NCBI RefSeq assembly: GCF_014699115.1 | Contig: NZ_JACXAD010000015.1 | Span: 62,001 to 126,000, forward strand | Origin: Hymenobacter montanus | GTDB taxonomy: Bacteria; Bacteroidota; Bacteroidia; Cytophagales; Hymenobacteraceae | DNA: 64,000 bases | Direction of reading: 5' to 3' | Shown: positions 1 through 9,317 of the stretch, piece after piece | How the letters are laid out: every line of letters begins with the position of its first letter | Position numbering within the stretch: the first letter of the stretch is position 1 | Notes under the pieces: generated by a model | What the model was told of the DNA's origin: nothing | The model's database searches: none | Seen by the model: the letters and a program-made list of their open reading frames with translations, nothing else | Position numbers and translations under genes: made by a program

Positions 1-1584
1 CTGCTGCTTTCGCTGGGGGGGCGACGGCCAGGTGTTACCGGCATTCAGCCCTACGACTGGGGATACGCCTATGGCAAATTCAATGACCTGGCGAGCTATA
101 ACCACGAATCGGAGCTGATGCGCTTCTTGGTGCACGCCATTGCCGGCGTACAAGCGTCCAACAACGGGCTCAAACCCGGCGAACATACCCCCGGCAGCAC
201 GGATGCGCCGTTCGATTTCGCCTGGTCGCCACGAATCTGGGCGTTTGGGGCCTTTTACAACTATGCCAGTCGCAACGTGCTCTGGAAGAATACCTCTCCC
301 GCCCTGCGCAAACAGATCATCGATGCGTATTTGGGCGCCGTGCTGCAACACTGCCGCCGGTGGACCCCCGCCGAGTACGTGCGCGACTCCGAGAACAACG
401 AATCTTCCTGGCCGCCGTCGTCCTACCACCTGGGCGACTACCGACAGAATGGATCGGAGCGCCGGCGGGCACCGGATCAGCTCTACGAGGGATTGTCGTA
501 TTTCGCCAAGATCGGGGCTTCGTGCCAGCTGATCAACGGCCTCGTCGATTGGGCCCAGCAAATGTGGCCCAACAACGACTGGAGTGCCGTGCGCGTGCCC
601 ACCTGCACCGAGCAGCCGGCCACGGGCCCAGTGCTGACCGTGCTTTCACCCCAGGAGGGTGGCGTGTACAGCCCCGCCGAGGCCCTGACGTTGACGGCGC
701 TAGCGGCCAACTTCCCCCAGCCGGTGGCCGCGGTGGAGTACTACGAAAACAACCGCAAAATTGGTCAGGGCACGGGCGCCAACTACGCCTTGACGCTCAC
801 CAACATCCCCACCGGCTACCACACGGTGGAAGCGCGCGCACGCGACACGAGCGGCACGAGTAAATCGCAAACCGTGCAGTTTTACGTGGGCGCCTCGACG
901 TGCGCCGTACCGGGCACGCCCTTCGGCCCCGCGGAGGTGTTCGACGGCGACCCGTCAACCTTTATTCACCAACTCAACGTGAACGCCGTGGGGTTTGACT
1001 TGGGCATTGCCCAGCAAATCGGCGTCATTGGCGTGACCCCGCCGCAGCAAGACCGGGAAGCGTACGGCATTATCGGCAGTAAGATCCAGGGGTCGAACCA
1101 GAGCGCCACGGCCGGCTACGTGGACTTATACACCATCGACCAGGCCACGGCCGGGACAAATTACGTGGCCATTACGGGCACCACACCTTACCGCTATGTG
1201 CGCTTGCTCGCGCCGCCCCACGATGAGCATTACCAATGGCACCTGGCCGAATTTTCGGTCTGCCTCGGTACCCAAGGCCAGCCCATCGCCTTGGCCACCG
1301 GCCCGGCGCAGGTGAAAAAGGACCCGGTGGTAGACGTGTTTCCCAACCCGGTGCGCGATGGGCACGCCACGCTCCGTTACACACTGACCCAGGTGCAGCC
1401 CGTCGGCTGGATCTTGTACGACGCCCTGGGCCGGGCCGTGCAGGCGGCTGACTACCGCAACCAGGCGGCCGGCGCGCACACCCAGGCGCTCGACTTCGGG
1501 CAGCAGGCCCGGGGCCTGTACTTCCTACACCTGACCACGGGCACGCAAACCAGCAAACACAAGCTCCTGCTGCTCCAGCCCTAG
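1..1584 (+). CDS. Secreted protein with Ig-like, discoidin-like and T9SS C-terminal sorting domains (5' partial)
   Basis: The reading frame is open from base 1, so the N-terminus lies outside the window. The first ~200 residues are Trp/Tyr-rich (SPRIWAFGAFYNYASRN, YHLGDYRQNGSERR) and I do not recognise their family. From about nt 620 to 890 there is a bacterial Ig-like segment (LTVLSPQEGGVYSPAEAL), followed by a discoidin/F5-8C-like stretch. The last ~85 residues are a type A T9SS sorting domain (VFPNPVRDGHATLRY, ending GLYFLHLTTG). The product should cross the outer membrane through PorU-type processing and be surface-bound or released. A carbohydrate-related role is inferred only from the accessory domains. 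Confidence 0.85.
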   Translation: MLLSLGGRRPGVTGIQPYDWGYAYGKFNDLASYNHESELMRFLVHAIAGVQASNNGLKPGEHTPGSTDAPFDFAWSPRIWAFGAFYNYASRNVLWKNTSPALRKQIIDAYLGAVLQHCRRWTPAEYVRDSENNESSWPPSSYHLGDYRQNGSERRRAPDQLYEGLSYFAKIGASCQLINGLVDWAQQMWPNNDWSAVRVPTCTEQPATGPVLTVLSPQEGGVYSPAEALTLTALAANFPQPVAAVEYYENNRKIGQGTGANYALTLTNIPTGYHTVEARARDTSGTSKSQTVQFYVGASTCAVPGTPFGPAEVFDGDPSTFIHQLNVNAVGFDLGIAQQIGVIGVTPPQQDREAYGIIGSKIQGSNQSATAGYVDLYTIDQATAGTNYVAITGTTPYRYVRLLAPPHDEHYQWHLAEFSVCLGTQGQPIALATGPAQVKKDPVVDVFPNPVRDGHATLRYTLTQVQPVGWILYDALGRAVQAADYRNQAAGAHTQALDFGQQARGLYFLHLTTGTQTSKHKLLLLQP

Positions 1585-1619
1585 GCCGAGCGGGCCCGGC
1601 ACTGCTGGGCCCTAGTACT

Positions 1620-2747
1620 TCACTCATTACTTCCTTCCCAGGCGTTGGAAATCAGGCCCAGTTCCGCCGCGTGGGCCGCTGCCGTGGCGTAATCAGGTAC
1701 CAGCAGCATGGGCACCTGCTCGCTGCTCAGCTCCTCGATTATCGGCCCGACGAGGGCGGCGCGGGCCGGCACCTGGACGTCGCGGATGTAGATGACGCGG
1801 ATGCGGCCGGGGTGGCGGCGTACTACTTCGCGGTAGATACGGGCGTCTTCCTGGCCGCTGTCGCCGAGCAGCACGAAGGGCAGGTGCGGGTAGGTGGTGA
1901 GCAGGTCGTCGATTTCGTGCAGCTTGTGGGCGAAATGGATGGCGGCCGAGCCCGTAACGCCGGGCGGGGGCGTGGTTTTGGGGCGGATCACGCTCAAATC
2001 GCGCAGCAGCAGCGGGCCGGGGGGGATTTTATGAATGGCGAGAAACTCCTCGAGCACGTCGTATAAATTCCACGGGCTGCTGCTGACGTAGAAGAAGGGG
2101 TTGTCGGGCTGGCCGGTCCGGCCGCGTTGCAGGCGGCGGTAGAAGTCGGCCACGCCCACGAAGGGCAGCCGGGAATGCGCGTTGCTGAAGAGGGTACGCG
2201 CCAGCATTTTCAGCACGTTGGTCGCGCTGGTTTCGAAGACGGTGTCGTCGAGGTCGCTGATGACCCCGAACTCGGCGCTGGGCGGCGGCACCAGCACTTT
2301 AGCCGTGGCCTGAATGGCTGGTAAGGGCCCCCGAAAATGCGTTGGCAGCCGCGATACGCGCAACGGCACCGGATACCAGAGGTGGGCCAGCGGCGCGGGC
2401 AGGGCCTGGGGCTTGATGATGAGTGTGAAGTAGCCCTCGTCGTCGGTCGTGACCAGGTGTGGGCTGCCGTCGGGCAGCTCGGCCACAAGGTCGGCCCCGC
2501 CTACTTCGCGGCTGTTAAAGCGGCGCACCATGCTGCGGAAATTGCGCCAACGCGAGTCGGCCGCGGTTTGGGGTACCAGGCCGGGGGCAGCCAGCAGGCG
2601 GCCCTTGATGTAAAATATTGCGGCGGTGCCGTAGCTGCGGTAGGCGTCGAGCTGCAGCGGCCGCAGCCGGCCGTTTTGCGCCCAGAAGCGGGTGACCAGG
2701 TGGTCGGTCCATTCAGTGAGATAAGAGAGGGCCTTGAGCAGCTTCAT
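1620..2747 (-). CDS. App1-like phosphatase (DUF2183 family)
   Basis: 375 residues. A DxDxT-type haloacid dehalogenase signature, ISDLDDTVFETSA, sits near residue 165, followed by FYVSSSPWNLYDVLEEFL and LLGDSGQEDARIY. This is the pattern of the phosphatidate phosphatase App1 catalytic domain. The N-terminal ~150 residues include a beta-rich region with GYFTLIIKP. Yeast App1 dephosphorylates phosphatidate; the bacterial substrate is unknown. The ATG is preceded by a TAnnTTTG promoter element 5 nt upstream, so the leader is very short or translation begins near the transcript end. It converges with the T9SS gene. Confidence 0.85.
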   Translation of the reverse strand: MKLLKALSYLTEWTDHLVTRFWAQNGRLRPLQLDAYRSYGTAAIFYIKGRLLAAPGLVPQTAADSRWRNFRSMVRRFNSREVGGADLVAELPDGSPHLVTTDDEGYFTLIIKPQALPAPLAHLWYPVPLRVSRLPTHFRGPLPAIQATAKVLVPPPSAEFGVISDLDDTVFETSATNVLKMLARTLFSNAHSRLPFVGVADFYRRLQRGRTGQPDNPFFYVSSSPWNLYDVLEEFLAIHKIPPGPLLLRDLSVIRPKTTPPPGVTGSAAIHFAHKLHEIDDLLTTYPHLPFVLLGDSGQEDARIYREVVRRHPGRIRVIYIRDVQVPARAALVGPIIEELSSEQVPMLLVPDYATAAAHAAELGLISNAWEGSNE

Positions 2748-2751
2748 GGGG

Positions 2752-2759
2752 CAAACCTA
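2752..2759 (-). promoter_or_regulatory. Bacteroidota -7 promoter element for the App1-like gene
   Basis: Read on the minus strand this is TAGGTTTG, matching the TAnnTTTG -7 consensus of Bacteroidota. It lies 5 nt upstream of the ATG at 2747, implying a nearly leaderless transcript. Confidence 0.5.
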
Positions 2760-2849
2760 CGGCTGGCGGCAAATAATGGCTGCGTCCCCCGAAATATGTA
2801 CCGCCCCTCGTCCAACAGCGGCCCTTACCACAGCTGAGCCTGCATTTAA

Positions 2850-3018
2850 GAGGCTGTTTGCCTAAATAAAAACGGTCCTACTCTATCTGGCGTCTGCGGA
2901 GTCGAAGTATCTTGACTGCAGCAGTACTGCATTCGATTGGATTTACTCTCGTGGTAGAGAGGCTGCGACCAGCGGACGCTAGATAGAGCAGGACGTTCGC
3001 TTATTTTCCGGATAGGCT
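2850..3018. repeat. Long imperfect inverted repeat (palindromic element) in the 400-bp gap before topoisomerase IB
   Basis: Left arm 2877-2897 (CCTACTCTATCTGGCGTCTGC without its last base is 20 nt) pairs with right arm 2972-2992, 18 of 21 positions complementary. Weaker complementarity continues outward to about 2850 and 3018. The ~74-nt centre has no ORF. The rest of the 2748-3147 gap holds no gene I can support. Confidence 0.7.
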
Positions 3019-3147
3019 CTGAGTTTGATGTTGGGCCGGCCCGCGGTAGGATCGTTTTCCCGTGCCAGGCGAAGGGGGCCTGCTGGGCTCAGGGCTCACC
3101 CCAACCGGGGAATCCTGCGTAAGAAGACCCAACTATTCGTACCCTTG

Positions 3148-4257
3148 ATGACTACTGCCGCCGCGCCCCGTCCCAAAACCCGCAAAAAGGCCCTTCTTCC
3201 GCAAGATGAAGCGCATATCGTGTACAAAGACCCTGCCCGTCAGGCCCAGATGGCCGGCCTGCGCTACGCCACCGACCAGGGGCCGGGCATTACGCGCAAG
3301 ACCACCCGGGCGGGAAACTTCACTTACCACGACGCGCAAGGCCACAAAATCACCGACCCCCACATCCTGGAGCGCATCGCCAGCTTCGTGATTCCGCCTG
3401 CCTGGACGGACGTGTGGATTGCTGCCTCGCCCACCGCCCACTTGCAAGTGACCGGGCGCGACAGCCTGGGCCGCAAGCAGTACCGCTACCACCCGGCCTG
3501 GGACGAGATGCGCAGCCTGACCAAGTTTTCGCGGCTGCGCACCTTTGGCGAGCAGTTGGTGGGCCTGCGTGAGCAGTTGGAAAAAGACCTGCGCCGCCCC
3601 GGCCTGGACCACGACAAGGTGGTGGCGCTGGTGCTGACCCTGATGGATCAATCGTTCATTCGGGTGGGCAATAAGGAGTACGCCAAGAAAAACAAGAGCT
3701 ACGGCCTGACTACGCTGCGTGACCGCCACGTGGCCATCAAGGGCGATGAGGTCCACTTTACGTTCGTGGGTAAAAAGGGGGTGGCGCACGACGTGACGCT
3801 GCACGATGCCCGGCTGGCCCGCCTGGTACGCAAGTGCAAAGAAATCCCCGGCCAGCACCTGTTCCAGTATTATTCGGCCGATGGGCAACGGCACCCGCTG
3901 GAGTCGGGCGATGTGAACGAGTACTTACAGCGACACACGGGCCTGGCGCTTTCGGCCAAGGACTTTCGCACCTGGGGGGGCACCGTGAAGATGGTGGAGT
4001 GCCTGGAGCGCGTGCTCGACGAAGAGCCGGATCTGGCGCCGGACAAAGTGGTAAAAAAGGCTGTGAAGGAAGTGGCCACCGGTTTGGGCAATACCCCGAC
4101 GGTGTGTTCGAAGTACTACATTCATCCGCAAGTGGTGGAGCTGTTTAAGTCGGGCCGGCTGATCGAGTACTTGCGAAAACACGATGCCGAGCCGAACCCG
4201 GATGACCGGCTTTCGCCCATCGAGCGGTTGGTGCTGAAAACGTTGGAGCAGGCTTAG
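3148..4257 (+). CDS. DNA topoisomerase IB
   Basis: 369 residues from the ATG at 3148; an upstream in-frame extension to 3025 adds only low-complexity sequence. The protein relaxes supercoils through a 3'-phosphotyrosyl intermediate. The N-terminal beta domain runs through GPGITRKTTRAGNFTYHD and IPPAWTDVWI. The catalytic domain shows FIRVGNKEYAKKN (first Arg), FVGKKGVAHDV (Lys), SAKDFRTWGGT (second Arg) and the nucleophilic Tyr in VCSKYYIHPQVVELF near the C-terminus. Length and motif order match bacterial poxvirus-type enzymes. It stands alone, downstream of a palindromic element and convergent with a lipoprotein gene. Confidence 0.95.
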   Translation: MTTAAAPRPKTRKKALLPQDEAHIVYKDPARQAQMAGLRYATDQGPGITRKTTRAGNFTYHDAQGHKITDPHILERIASFVIPPAWTDVWIAASPTAHLQVTGRDSLGRKQYRYHPAWDEMRSLTKFSRLRTFGEQLVGLREQLEKDLRRPGLDHDKVVALVLTLMDQSFIRVGNKEYAKKNKSYGLTTLRDRHVAIKGDEVHFTFVGKKGVAHDVTLHDARLARLVRKCKEIPGQHLFQYYSADGQRHPLESGDVNEYLQRHTGLALSAKDFRTWGGTVKMVECLERVLDEEPDLAPDKVVKKAVKEVATGLGNTPTVCSKYYIHPQVVELFKSGRLIEYLRKHDAEPNPDDRLSPIERLVLKTLEQA

Positions 4258-4294
4258 GGGCTAGGCCTGACCGTGCGCCAGGGTGGGGCTCCCT

Positions 4295-5845
4295 CTATTC
4301 CTTGGGCGGGCAGTTGTAAGCGTGCTTGGTGGGTAGACTGCCTTGTGAAAAATGGATGCCTTTGGTAGTCGTCTGGGCGCGCAGCTCGTCGGTGCCGGGC
4401 CCACCGTAGAGCCGGAGCTGGGGGCGGCTTACCTTTTTAGGGGCGTGATTCTCGATTACAAATACGTCGTCGCCGCCCAGGCCCTCCAACTGAATCCGCT
4501 GGGTTTCCGTCGGGAGGAAGCAGCGGCGGTAGGTGCGGGTGGTGCCCTGGGCCGCATAAACGGCCACCACGGTGGAGTCGGCATAGCGGTGCACCTCAAA
4601 CCGTTCAGCCTCGGCCGTACCGCCCACCACGGGCCGGCGAGCCAGTTGTTCATACATGGCCGTGGCCAGTCTCGGTAGGGCGTCGCGGCGGGCTTTGAGC
4701 GCGTTAATGAGGCGCGGCCCCTCCAAGGCAAAGGCGGCGGGCGGCAAGCGACGAACCGCCCGGTCGATGAGCGTATCGGGCAGCTGCCGCTGCATTGCCC
4801 GGGCGGCGGCCCCGAACTGGATTCGCGTGAGCTGGTTCAGGCCCCGGGTATCCAGGTAGCGGCCGGACGATACCAGGCCCGGCACATTGCGGTAGCTCGG
4901 GCCAAACGTGACCCAGTGCCGTTGTATCACGTGCCCCAGCAGCCAGCCGAGCAGGCCATCGTCGAGGCGGTAGAAAACCATGTCCCGGTCTTTAGGCAAG
5001 GGAGCGAAGGTGGTCAGGCCGGTTTGGGACGATTCGGTTAGGGCCCAGCTCCATTGGCCGGCGTGGCGGTCCCAGTCGCCCAGCCAGCCGTCGAGCAGCC
5101 GGGCCCGGAGCAGCGCCGCTTGGTCGATGCGCTGGCTGGGATGAGCGAACACGGCCGCAAACGCTTCGCTGCTTTTCACAGTACGGGCATCGTCCAGGGC
5201 CGGCTGAGTGGGCGAAAGAGCGAATTTTTCTTCCAGGTACGCCAGTTGGCCGCGGAACAAGCGTAGCGAGTCCCCTTGAAAATCCGGGTCGTCGGCTCGC
5301 ACATAGACCAAGCGGGGTGCGGCGCTGGGCACGCTGACGGCCCGCGACAGCGGGGGCACTACCAGGGCCCCGTACGGGTAAGTGGCCGAGACGTTATCGC
5401 GCAGGGCATTCACCAGGAAAGTGCCCCGCAACAGCTTGGGGGTGGCCCGGATGGGGTCCTTGTCGACCGTGCGTAGCACGTAGGTCTGGCCATCGGCCGC
5501 CGCCAAAGCCAGGCTCGTACTGTTGAAGCCGCCGCCTACTTTGCCGGGCTGCAGGCCACCGCGCCGGGCCTGGGCCAGGCTGAGCACGGCAACGGTAACC
5601 GGGGCGGCCCAGCTGCGGCGGTGATGCCGGCCCACCAGGACCTGGTACAGGCGGCTGGGCCGGGCGTATTGGCGGCCGGCGGTGGCGCCGCGCACGCTAT
5701 CGGCCGTAGCGGGCAACCGGTAGGCAAGGTCCGCCTCGGGCCGGGCATCAGGCTGGAAAAAGTTTTTTCGGACGCAGCCAGTTCCCAGCAGCCCGCCGGC
5801 CAGAACCGCCAGAAGTTGAAAACAGATCGATAGTCGCAAGGGCAT
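4295..5845 (-). CDS. Lipoprotein paralog 1 with kinase-like signature motifs
   Basis: 516 residues with a lipobox ending LLGTGC (Cys ~24), so it is probably membrane-anchored. It shares its full length with the proteins at 5935-7542 and 7707-9317. Conserved blocks in order: YVLRTVDKDP near residue 130, PYGALVVPPLSRA, LLDGWLGDWDRHAGQW near residue 250, PLPKDRDMVFYRLDDG about 20 residues later, and a C-terminal beta-type GLGGDDVFVIEN / RLYGGPGTDEL region. Lys in the DKDP block, Asp in GDWDRH and Asp in DDG are spaced like the Lys, catalytic-loop Asp and metal-binding Asp of atypical kinases (FAM20/HipA-like); that assignment is my inference. Similar modules occur, from memory, in large Bacteroidota metallophosphoesterase/barrel proteins. 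Confidence 0.7.
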   Translation of the reverse strand: MPLRLSICFQLLAVLAGGLLGTGCVRKNFFQPDARPEADLAYRLPATADSVRGATAGRQYARPSRLYQVLVGRHHRRSWAAPVTVAVLSLAQARRGGLQPGKVGGGFNSTSLALAAADGQTYVLRTVDKDPIRATPKLLRGTFLVNALRDNVSATYPYGALVVPPLSRAVSVPSAAPRLVYVRADDPDFQGDSLRLFRGQLAYLEEKFALSPTQPALDDARTVKSSEAFAAVFAHPSQRIDQAALLRARLLDGWLGDWDRHAGQWSWALTESSQTGLTTFAPLPKDRDMVFYRLDDGLLGWLLGHVIQRHWVTFGPSYRNVPGLVSSGRYLDTRGLNQLTRIQFGAAARAMQRQLPDTLIDRAVRRLPPAAFALEGPRLINALKARRDALPRLATAMYEQLARRPVVGGTAEAERFEVHRYADSTVVAVYAAQGTTRTYRRCFLPTETQRIQLEGLGGDDVFVIENHAPKKVSRPQLRLYGGPGTDELRAQTTTKGIHFSQGSLPTKHAYNCPPKE

Positions 5846-5934
5846 TAAAACAGGGTGAAACAGGAGGTCGGGCTCTCAGCAGGTGCGGGCTAAAAAAGAG
5901 TGGGAGTAGTTATCAAACCGGTATCAAACCAGGC

Positions 5935-7542
5935 TCAGTCGTCGTTGAGGCGGTCGTAAGCACGGTGCCTTTTCGGTGGTAGCTGCGGCCGGGGGCCCGC
6001 GTCGGCCCGCATGTCCGCAGCATCGTCGAAGAGGGCCAAGCGTTGGGGAGAGCCTTGCAGGCGCAGCTGGTCGTGGCCCGGTCCGCCGAACAGGCGCAGG
6101 CGAATGGGCCGGCCCGCCCCGGTGGTGATTACTTCAAACACGTCATCGCCGCCCAGGCCTTCCAGGGTCAGGCGACGCGTTTCGGGGGTAAGGTAAGTGC
6201 GGCGAAACCGCAGGGAATCGCCACCGGGACGGAGGTGAGCCAGCGTAGCCGAAAATACCTGCACGGTGGTAGAGTCGGGGTAGCGGTGCACTACAAAGCG
6301 CTCGGGCTCGGCCGTGCCGCCCAGCACGGGCGAGTGGGCCAGGGTTAAGTAGAAGGCATCGGCGGCCTGGGGCAAGGCTTCGCGGCGGGCTTTGAGCGCC
6401 GCGGCCAGGTGGGGCCCTTCCAGGGCAAACACGGCGGGCGGCAGGCGGCGCAGGGCCTGGTCGATGAGGGAGTCGGGCAGGCGGCGCTGCAAGTCGGCGG
6501 CCAGGCGCTGAAAATCGGCCCGGGTGAGCTGCGAGAGGCCGCGGTGGTCGATGAATCGAGCTTGCTTTACCAGCCCGGCTACGTTGCCATAGTGCGCTTT
6601 AAACGTCTGGAACTGCGGGGCTAGCCGGGTCAGCAGCCAAGGCACCAGCCCATCATCAAGCTTAAAATAAACCTGATCACGGTCTTTCGGAATAGGTCGG
6701 TACTGTACCCGGCCCGCCGCTTCGGGAAATGCGGCCCACTGCCACTGTCCCTCGTGCCGGTCCCAGTCGCCGAGCCACACATCGAGCAGGCGCGCGCGCA
6801 AGAAGGCAAGCTGATCGAGGGCGTAACAAGGGTGGGCGTACACATTTTGCAACATGCCTTCGCTGTCCACAAACCCGGTAGCCCCGGCCAGGTCGGGGGT
6901 GCGGGACGCCAGCACCGCGTATTTTTCTTCCAGCAGCGCAACTTTGCCCCGAAAACGCTCCGACATTGCTCCCAGGCCGGTTTCATCGTCCCGCACGTAC
7001 ACCAGGCGCGGGCGGGAGTGAGGTACCCCAGCTGCCTGGGCCAGCGGCGGCACCGTGAGGGCGCCATAGGGCATGCCGGCCGAAGTGGCATCGCGCACCG
7101 CATTCAGCAGAAACGTAGCGCGCAGCACCTTGGGCACGGTGCGGCGGGGGTCCTTGTCGAGGGCTCGCAGGGCGTACTCGCGCCCTTGCGCTCCTGTCAG
7201 GGTCATACTGATGCTTTGGTAGCCGCCCCCGGGCCGGCCGGGCTCCAGGCCGCCGGGCGCGGCCGTGGCCAGGCGCAAGACCGGCACCGTGGCCGGGGCG
7301 GCCCACACCCGACGGTAGTGGCGGCCCATGAAGAAGCAGTAGAACCCCGAGTGTTGGTTATAGTGGCGACCAGCTGCGACGCGAACCGTATCGGTGGTGG
7401 CCGGCAGGGCCGCGGTACTGCCGGGGCCAATCCGGGCATCGGCCTGGAAGTAGTGCGGACGCGCACAGCCACTGGTGGCTAGTCCGGCCAGTAGCAACAG
7501 GCGCCGAGGAAATGCAGGCAAGAGAGCAGAGAGAATGGGCAT
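5935..7542 (-). CDS. Lipoprotein paralog 2 with kinase-like signature motifs
   Basis: 535 residues; lipobox LAGLATSGC with Cys at 26. It is closest to paralog 1, from which it is separated by 89 bp on the same strand. Diagnostic blocks: YALRALDKDPRRTVPKVLRA, MPYGALTVPPLAQAAG, LLDVWLGDWDRHEGQWQW (near residue 258), PIPKDRDQVYFKLDDG, and the C-terminal LEGLGGDDVFEV followed by LFGGPGHDQL. All putative catalytic positions are present. Tandem duplication is the simplest explanation for the pair. Function is not established; a periplasmic or surface phosphotransferase is a hypothesis from motif spacing only. Confidence 0.7.
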   Translation of the reverse strand: MPILSALLPAFPRRLLLLAGLATSGCARPHYFQADARIGPGSTAALPATTDTVRVAAGRHYNQHSGFYCFFMGRHYRRVWAAPATVPVLRLATAAPGGLEPGRPGGGYQSISMTLTGAQGREYALRALDKDPRRTVPKVLRATFLLNAVRDATSAGMPYGALTVPPLAQAAGVPHSRPRLVYVRDDETGLGAMSERFRGKVALLEEKYAVLASRTPDLAGATGFVDSEGMLQNVYAHPCYALDQLAFLRARLLDVWLGDWDRHEGQWQWAAFPEAAGRVQYRPIPKDRDQVYFKLDDGLVPWLLTRLAPQFQTFKAHYGNVAGLVKQARFIDHRGLSQLTRADFQRLAADLQRRLPDSLIDQALRRLPPAVFALEGPHLAAALKARREALPQAADAFYLTLAHSPVLGGTAEPERFVVHRYPDSTTVQVFSATLAHLRPGGDSLRFRRTYLTPETRRLTLEGLGGDDVFEVITTGAGRPIRLRLFGGPGHDQLRLQGSPQRLALFDDAADMRADAGPRPQLPPKRHRAYDRLNDD

Positions 7543-7706
7543 TCAGGAAAATACGGGCCGCAGTTGAGCCTTTAACGTAAGCTCAGGGTAAAGGTGGACT
7601 TTGCCCATTCTCAAACCGAACGTTGCTCCCGCATTTGCGGTATACCAAGTCCGGAGTGCCCGCTTACGGCCACTTAGAGCTTTACCCCCAGTATAATCTG
7701 CCATTC

Positions 7707-9317
7707 ATGCCTGGGCCAGCTGCTTTATCCGGCTTCTTCTTTCGCCGCGTATGGTGCGCGGGGGTCGTGCTATTAGCCGCCTGCAGCGAGTCCGGGCGGA
7801 GTGGCCCCCCCGCGCCGCGCTGGGCTGCCGACTCGACCACGGTGCAACTGGCGGCGGGGCCCCACTACGCCCGGGGGGCAGGGTGGCGGTTTTTCTGGGG
7901 AACGCATTATCGCGCGCTGTGGGCTACGCCGATTACCGCCCCCGTGCTACGCCTGGCCACGGCCGTACCGGGTGGGCTCACGCCGCTGCAAGCCGGTGGT
8001 AGCTACCAGAGCCGCACCCTGCGCCTGCGGTCCCCCACGGGCCGTGAGTTTGTGCTGCGCTCCGTTGATAAGGACGCCAGCCTGGCCTTGCCGGCCGGGC
8101 TAACCCGCCGGGTGCTGGGCCGCCTGATGAAGGACCAAACCAGCGCAACTCAGCCTTATGGTGCCTACGTGGCCGCCGAGCTGGCCGCCGCGGCGGGGGT
8201 GTACCACACCAACCCGCGGCTGGTGTATATGCCCGACGACCCTGGCCTGGGGCCGTTTCGGGCGAGGTTCGCCAATGCGCTGTACCTGCTGGAAGAACGC
8301 GCCGAAGGCGACCAGCGGGCTGCCGCCTGCTTCGGGCATTCGCCCGCCGTGGTGAACACCGCCCGCATGCTCAGGGATATCAGCCAGCGCTCCCGCGCCC
8401 GGGTGGTGGCCCGGGCTTACTTACGCGCCCGGCTGCTCGACATGTGGCTGGGCGACTGGAGCCGGCGCGAGGACCAGTGGCGCTGGGCCAGCTTTCCGCA
8501 GGCGGGTGGGGTGAGCTACCAACCTATTCCACGCGACCGGGACCAGGCTTTTTTCCTGTTTGACGACGGGCTCATCACTCGCCTGGTGGCGTGGTTCGTG
8601 CCCAAATACCACAGCTTTCACGCTACCATTCGACCCGGCACCGTATATGGCCTCACCACCACCGCCCGGGCACTCGACCGCACCTTATTGAGTACGCTAA
8701 CCGCCGACGATTATCGGCAGGAGGCTGATTCGTTGCGCCGCCGGCTGACCGACGCCGTCATTGCCCATGCCCTGACGGCCGGGCCCGCCGAAACCCGGGC
8801 TGCGGTAGGGGCCCGGTTCGGCCCTTTGCTGCGGGCCCGGCGGGAGCAGCTGCCCGGCGTAGCCCAGCAGTACTACGAAATCCTGGCCAAGGAAGCCCGG
8901 CTCGTGGGCACCGACCAAGCTGAGCGATTCGTCGTGAGCGGGTCCGGGCCGGGCCAGGTGCGGGTGAAAATCCTGGCTTGCCGGCCGGCCCAGGCAGATA
9001 GCCTGCTAGCCGAGCGGGTATACGACCGGAAAACAACTACCCGAATAAATCTGTACGGCTTGGCGGGAAACGACATTTTCGAGCTGCTGCCACCCCTGAA
9101 CACTGGCATCAGCGTGGGCCTGTACGACGGCGCCGGCCACGACCTGGTGCTTAACCGGGCCACCTCGGCCGCCAGCGTGGCGGACGTCACCTGGTACCAA
9201 AACCCGGATAACCAGCGCCCTAGTAAGGCGGGGCAAGTAACTAGCCAGCCCGACCGTCAGCCGGAATTAACCAGCAACTCCGCAGCCTGGTTGAAGCGCT
9301 ACAACCTGCATGACTAA
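7707..9317 (+). CDS. Lipoprotein paralog 3, degenerate kinase-like motif
   Basis: 536 residues from the ATG at 7707, chosen because it directly precedes a signal peptide with lipobox VVLLAAC; the frame is open upstream to a TTG at 7623. It is divergent from paralog 2. It keeps FVLRSVDKDASLALP, QPYGAYVAAELAAAAG, IPRDRDQAFFLFDDG and a C-terminal NLYGLAGNDIFELL / GLYDGAGHDLV region. The central block reads GDWSRREDQW instead of GDWDRHxGQW, so both the Asp proposed as catalytic and the His are replaced (codons at 8452-8481). It may be a non-catalytic partner of paralogs 1 and 2. Confidence 0.7.
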   Translation: MPGPAALSGFFFRRVWCAGVVLLAACSESGRSGPPAPRWAADSTTVQLAAGPHYARGAGWRFFWGTHYRALWATPITAPVLRLATAVPGGLTPLQAGGSYQSRTLRLRSPTGREFVLRSVDKDASLALPAGLTRRVLGRLMKDQTSATQPYGAYVAAELAAAAGVYHTNPRLVYMPDDPGLGPFRARFANALYLLEERAEGDQRAAACFGHSPAVVNTARMLRDISQRSRARVVARAYLRARLLDMWLGDWSRREDQWRWASFPQAGGVSYQPIPRDRDQAFFLFDDGLITRLVAWFVPKYHSFHATIRPGTVYGLTTTARALDRTLLSTLTADDYRQEADSLRRRLTDAVIAHALTAGPAETRAAVGARFGPLLRARREQLPGVAQQYYEILAKEARLVGTDQAERFVVSGSGPGQVRVKILACRPAQADSLLAERVYDRKTTTRINLYGLAGNDIFELLPPLNTGISVGLYDGAGHDLVLNRATSAASVADVTWYQNPDNQRPSKAGQVTSQPDRQPELTSNSAAWLKRYNLHD

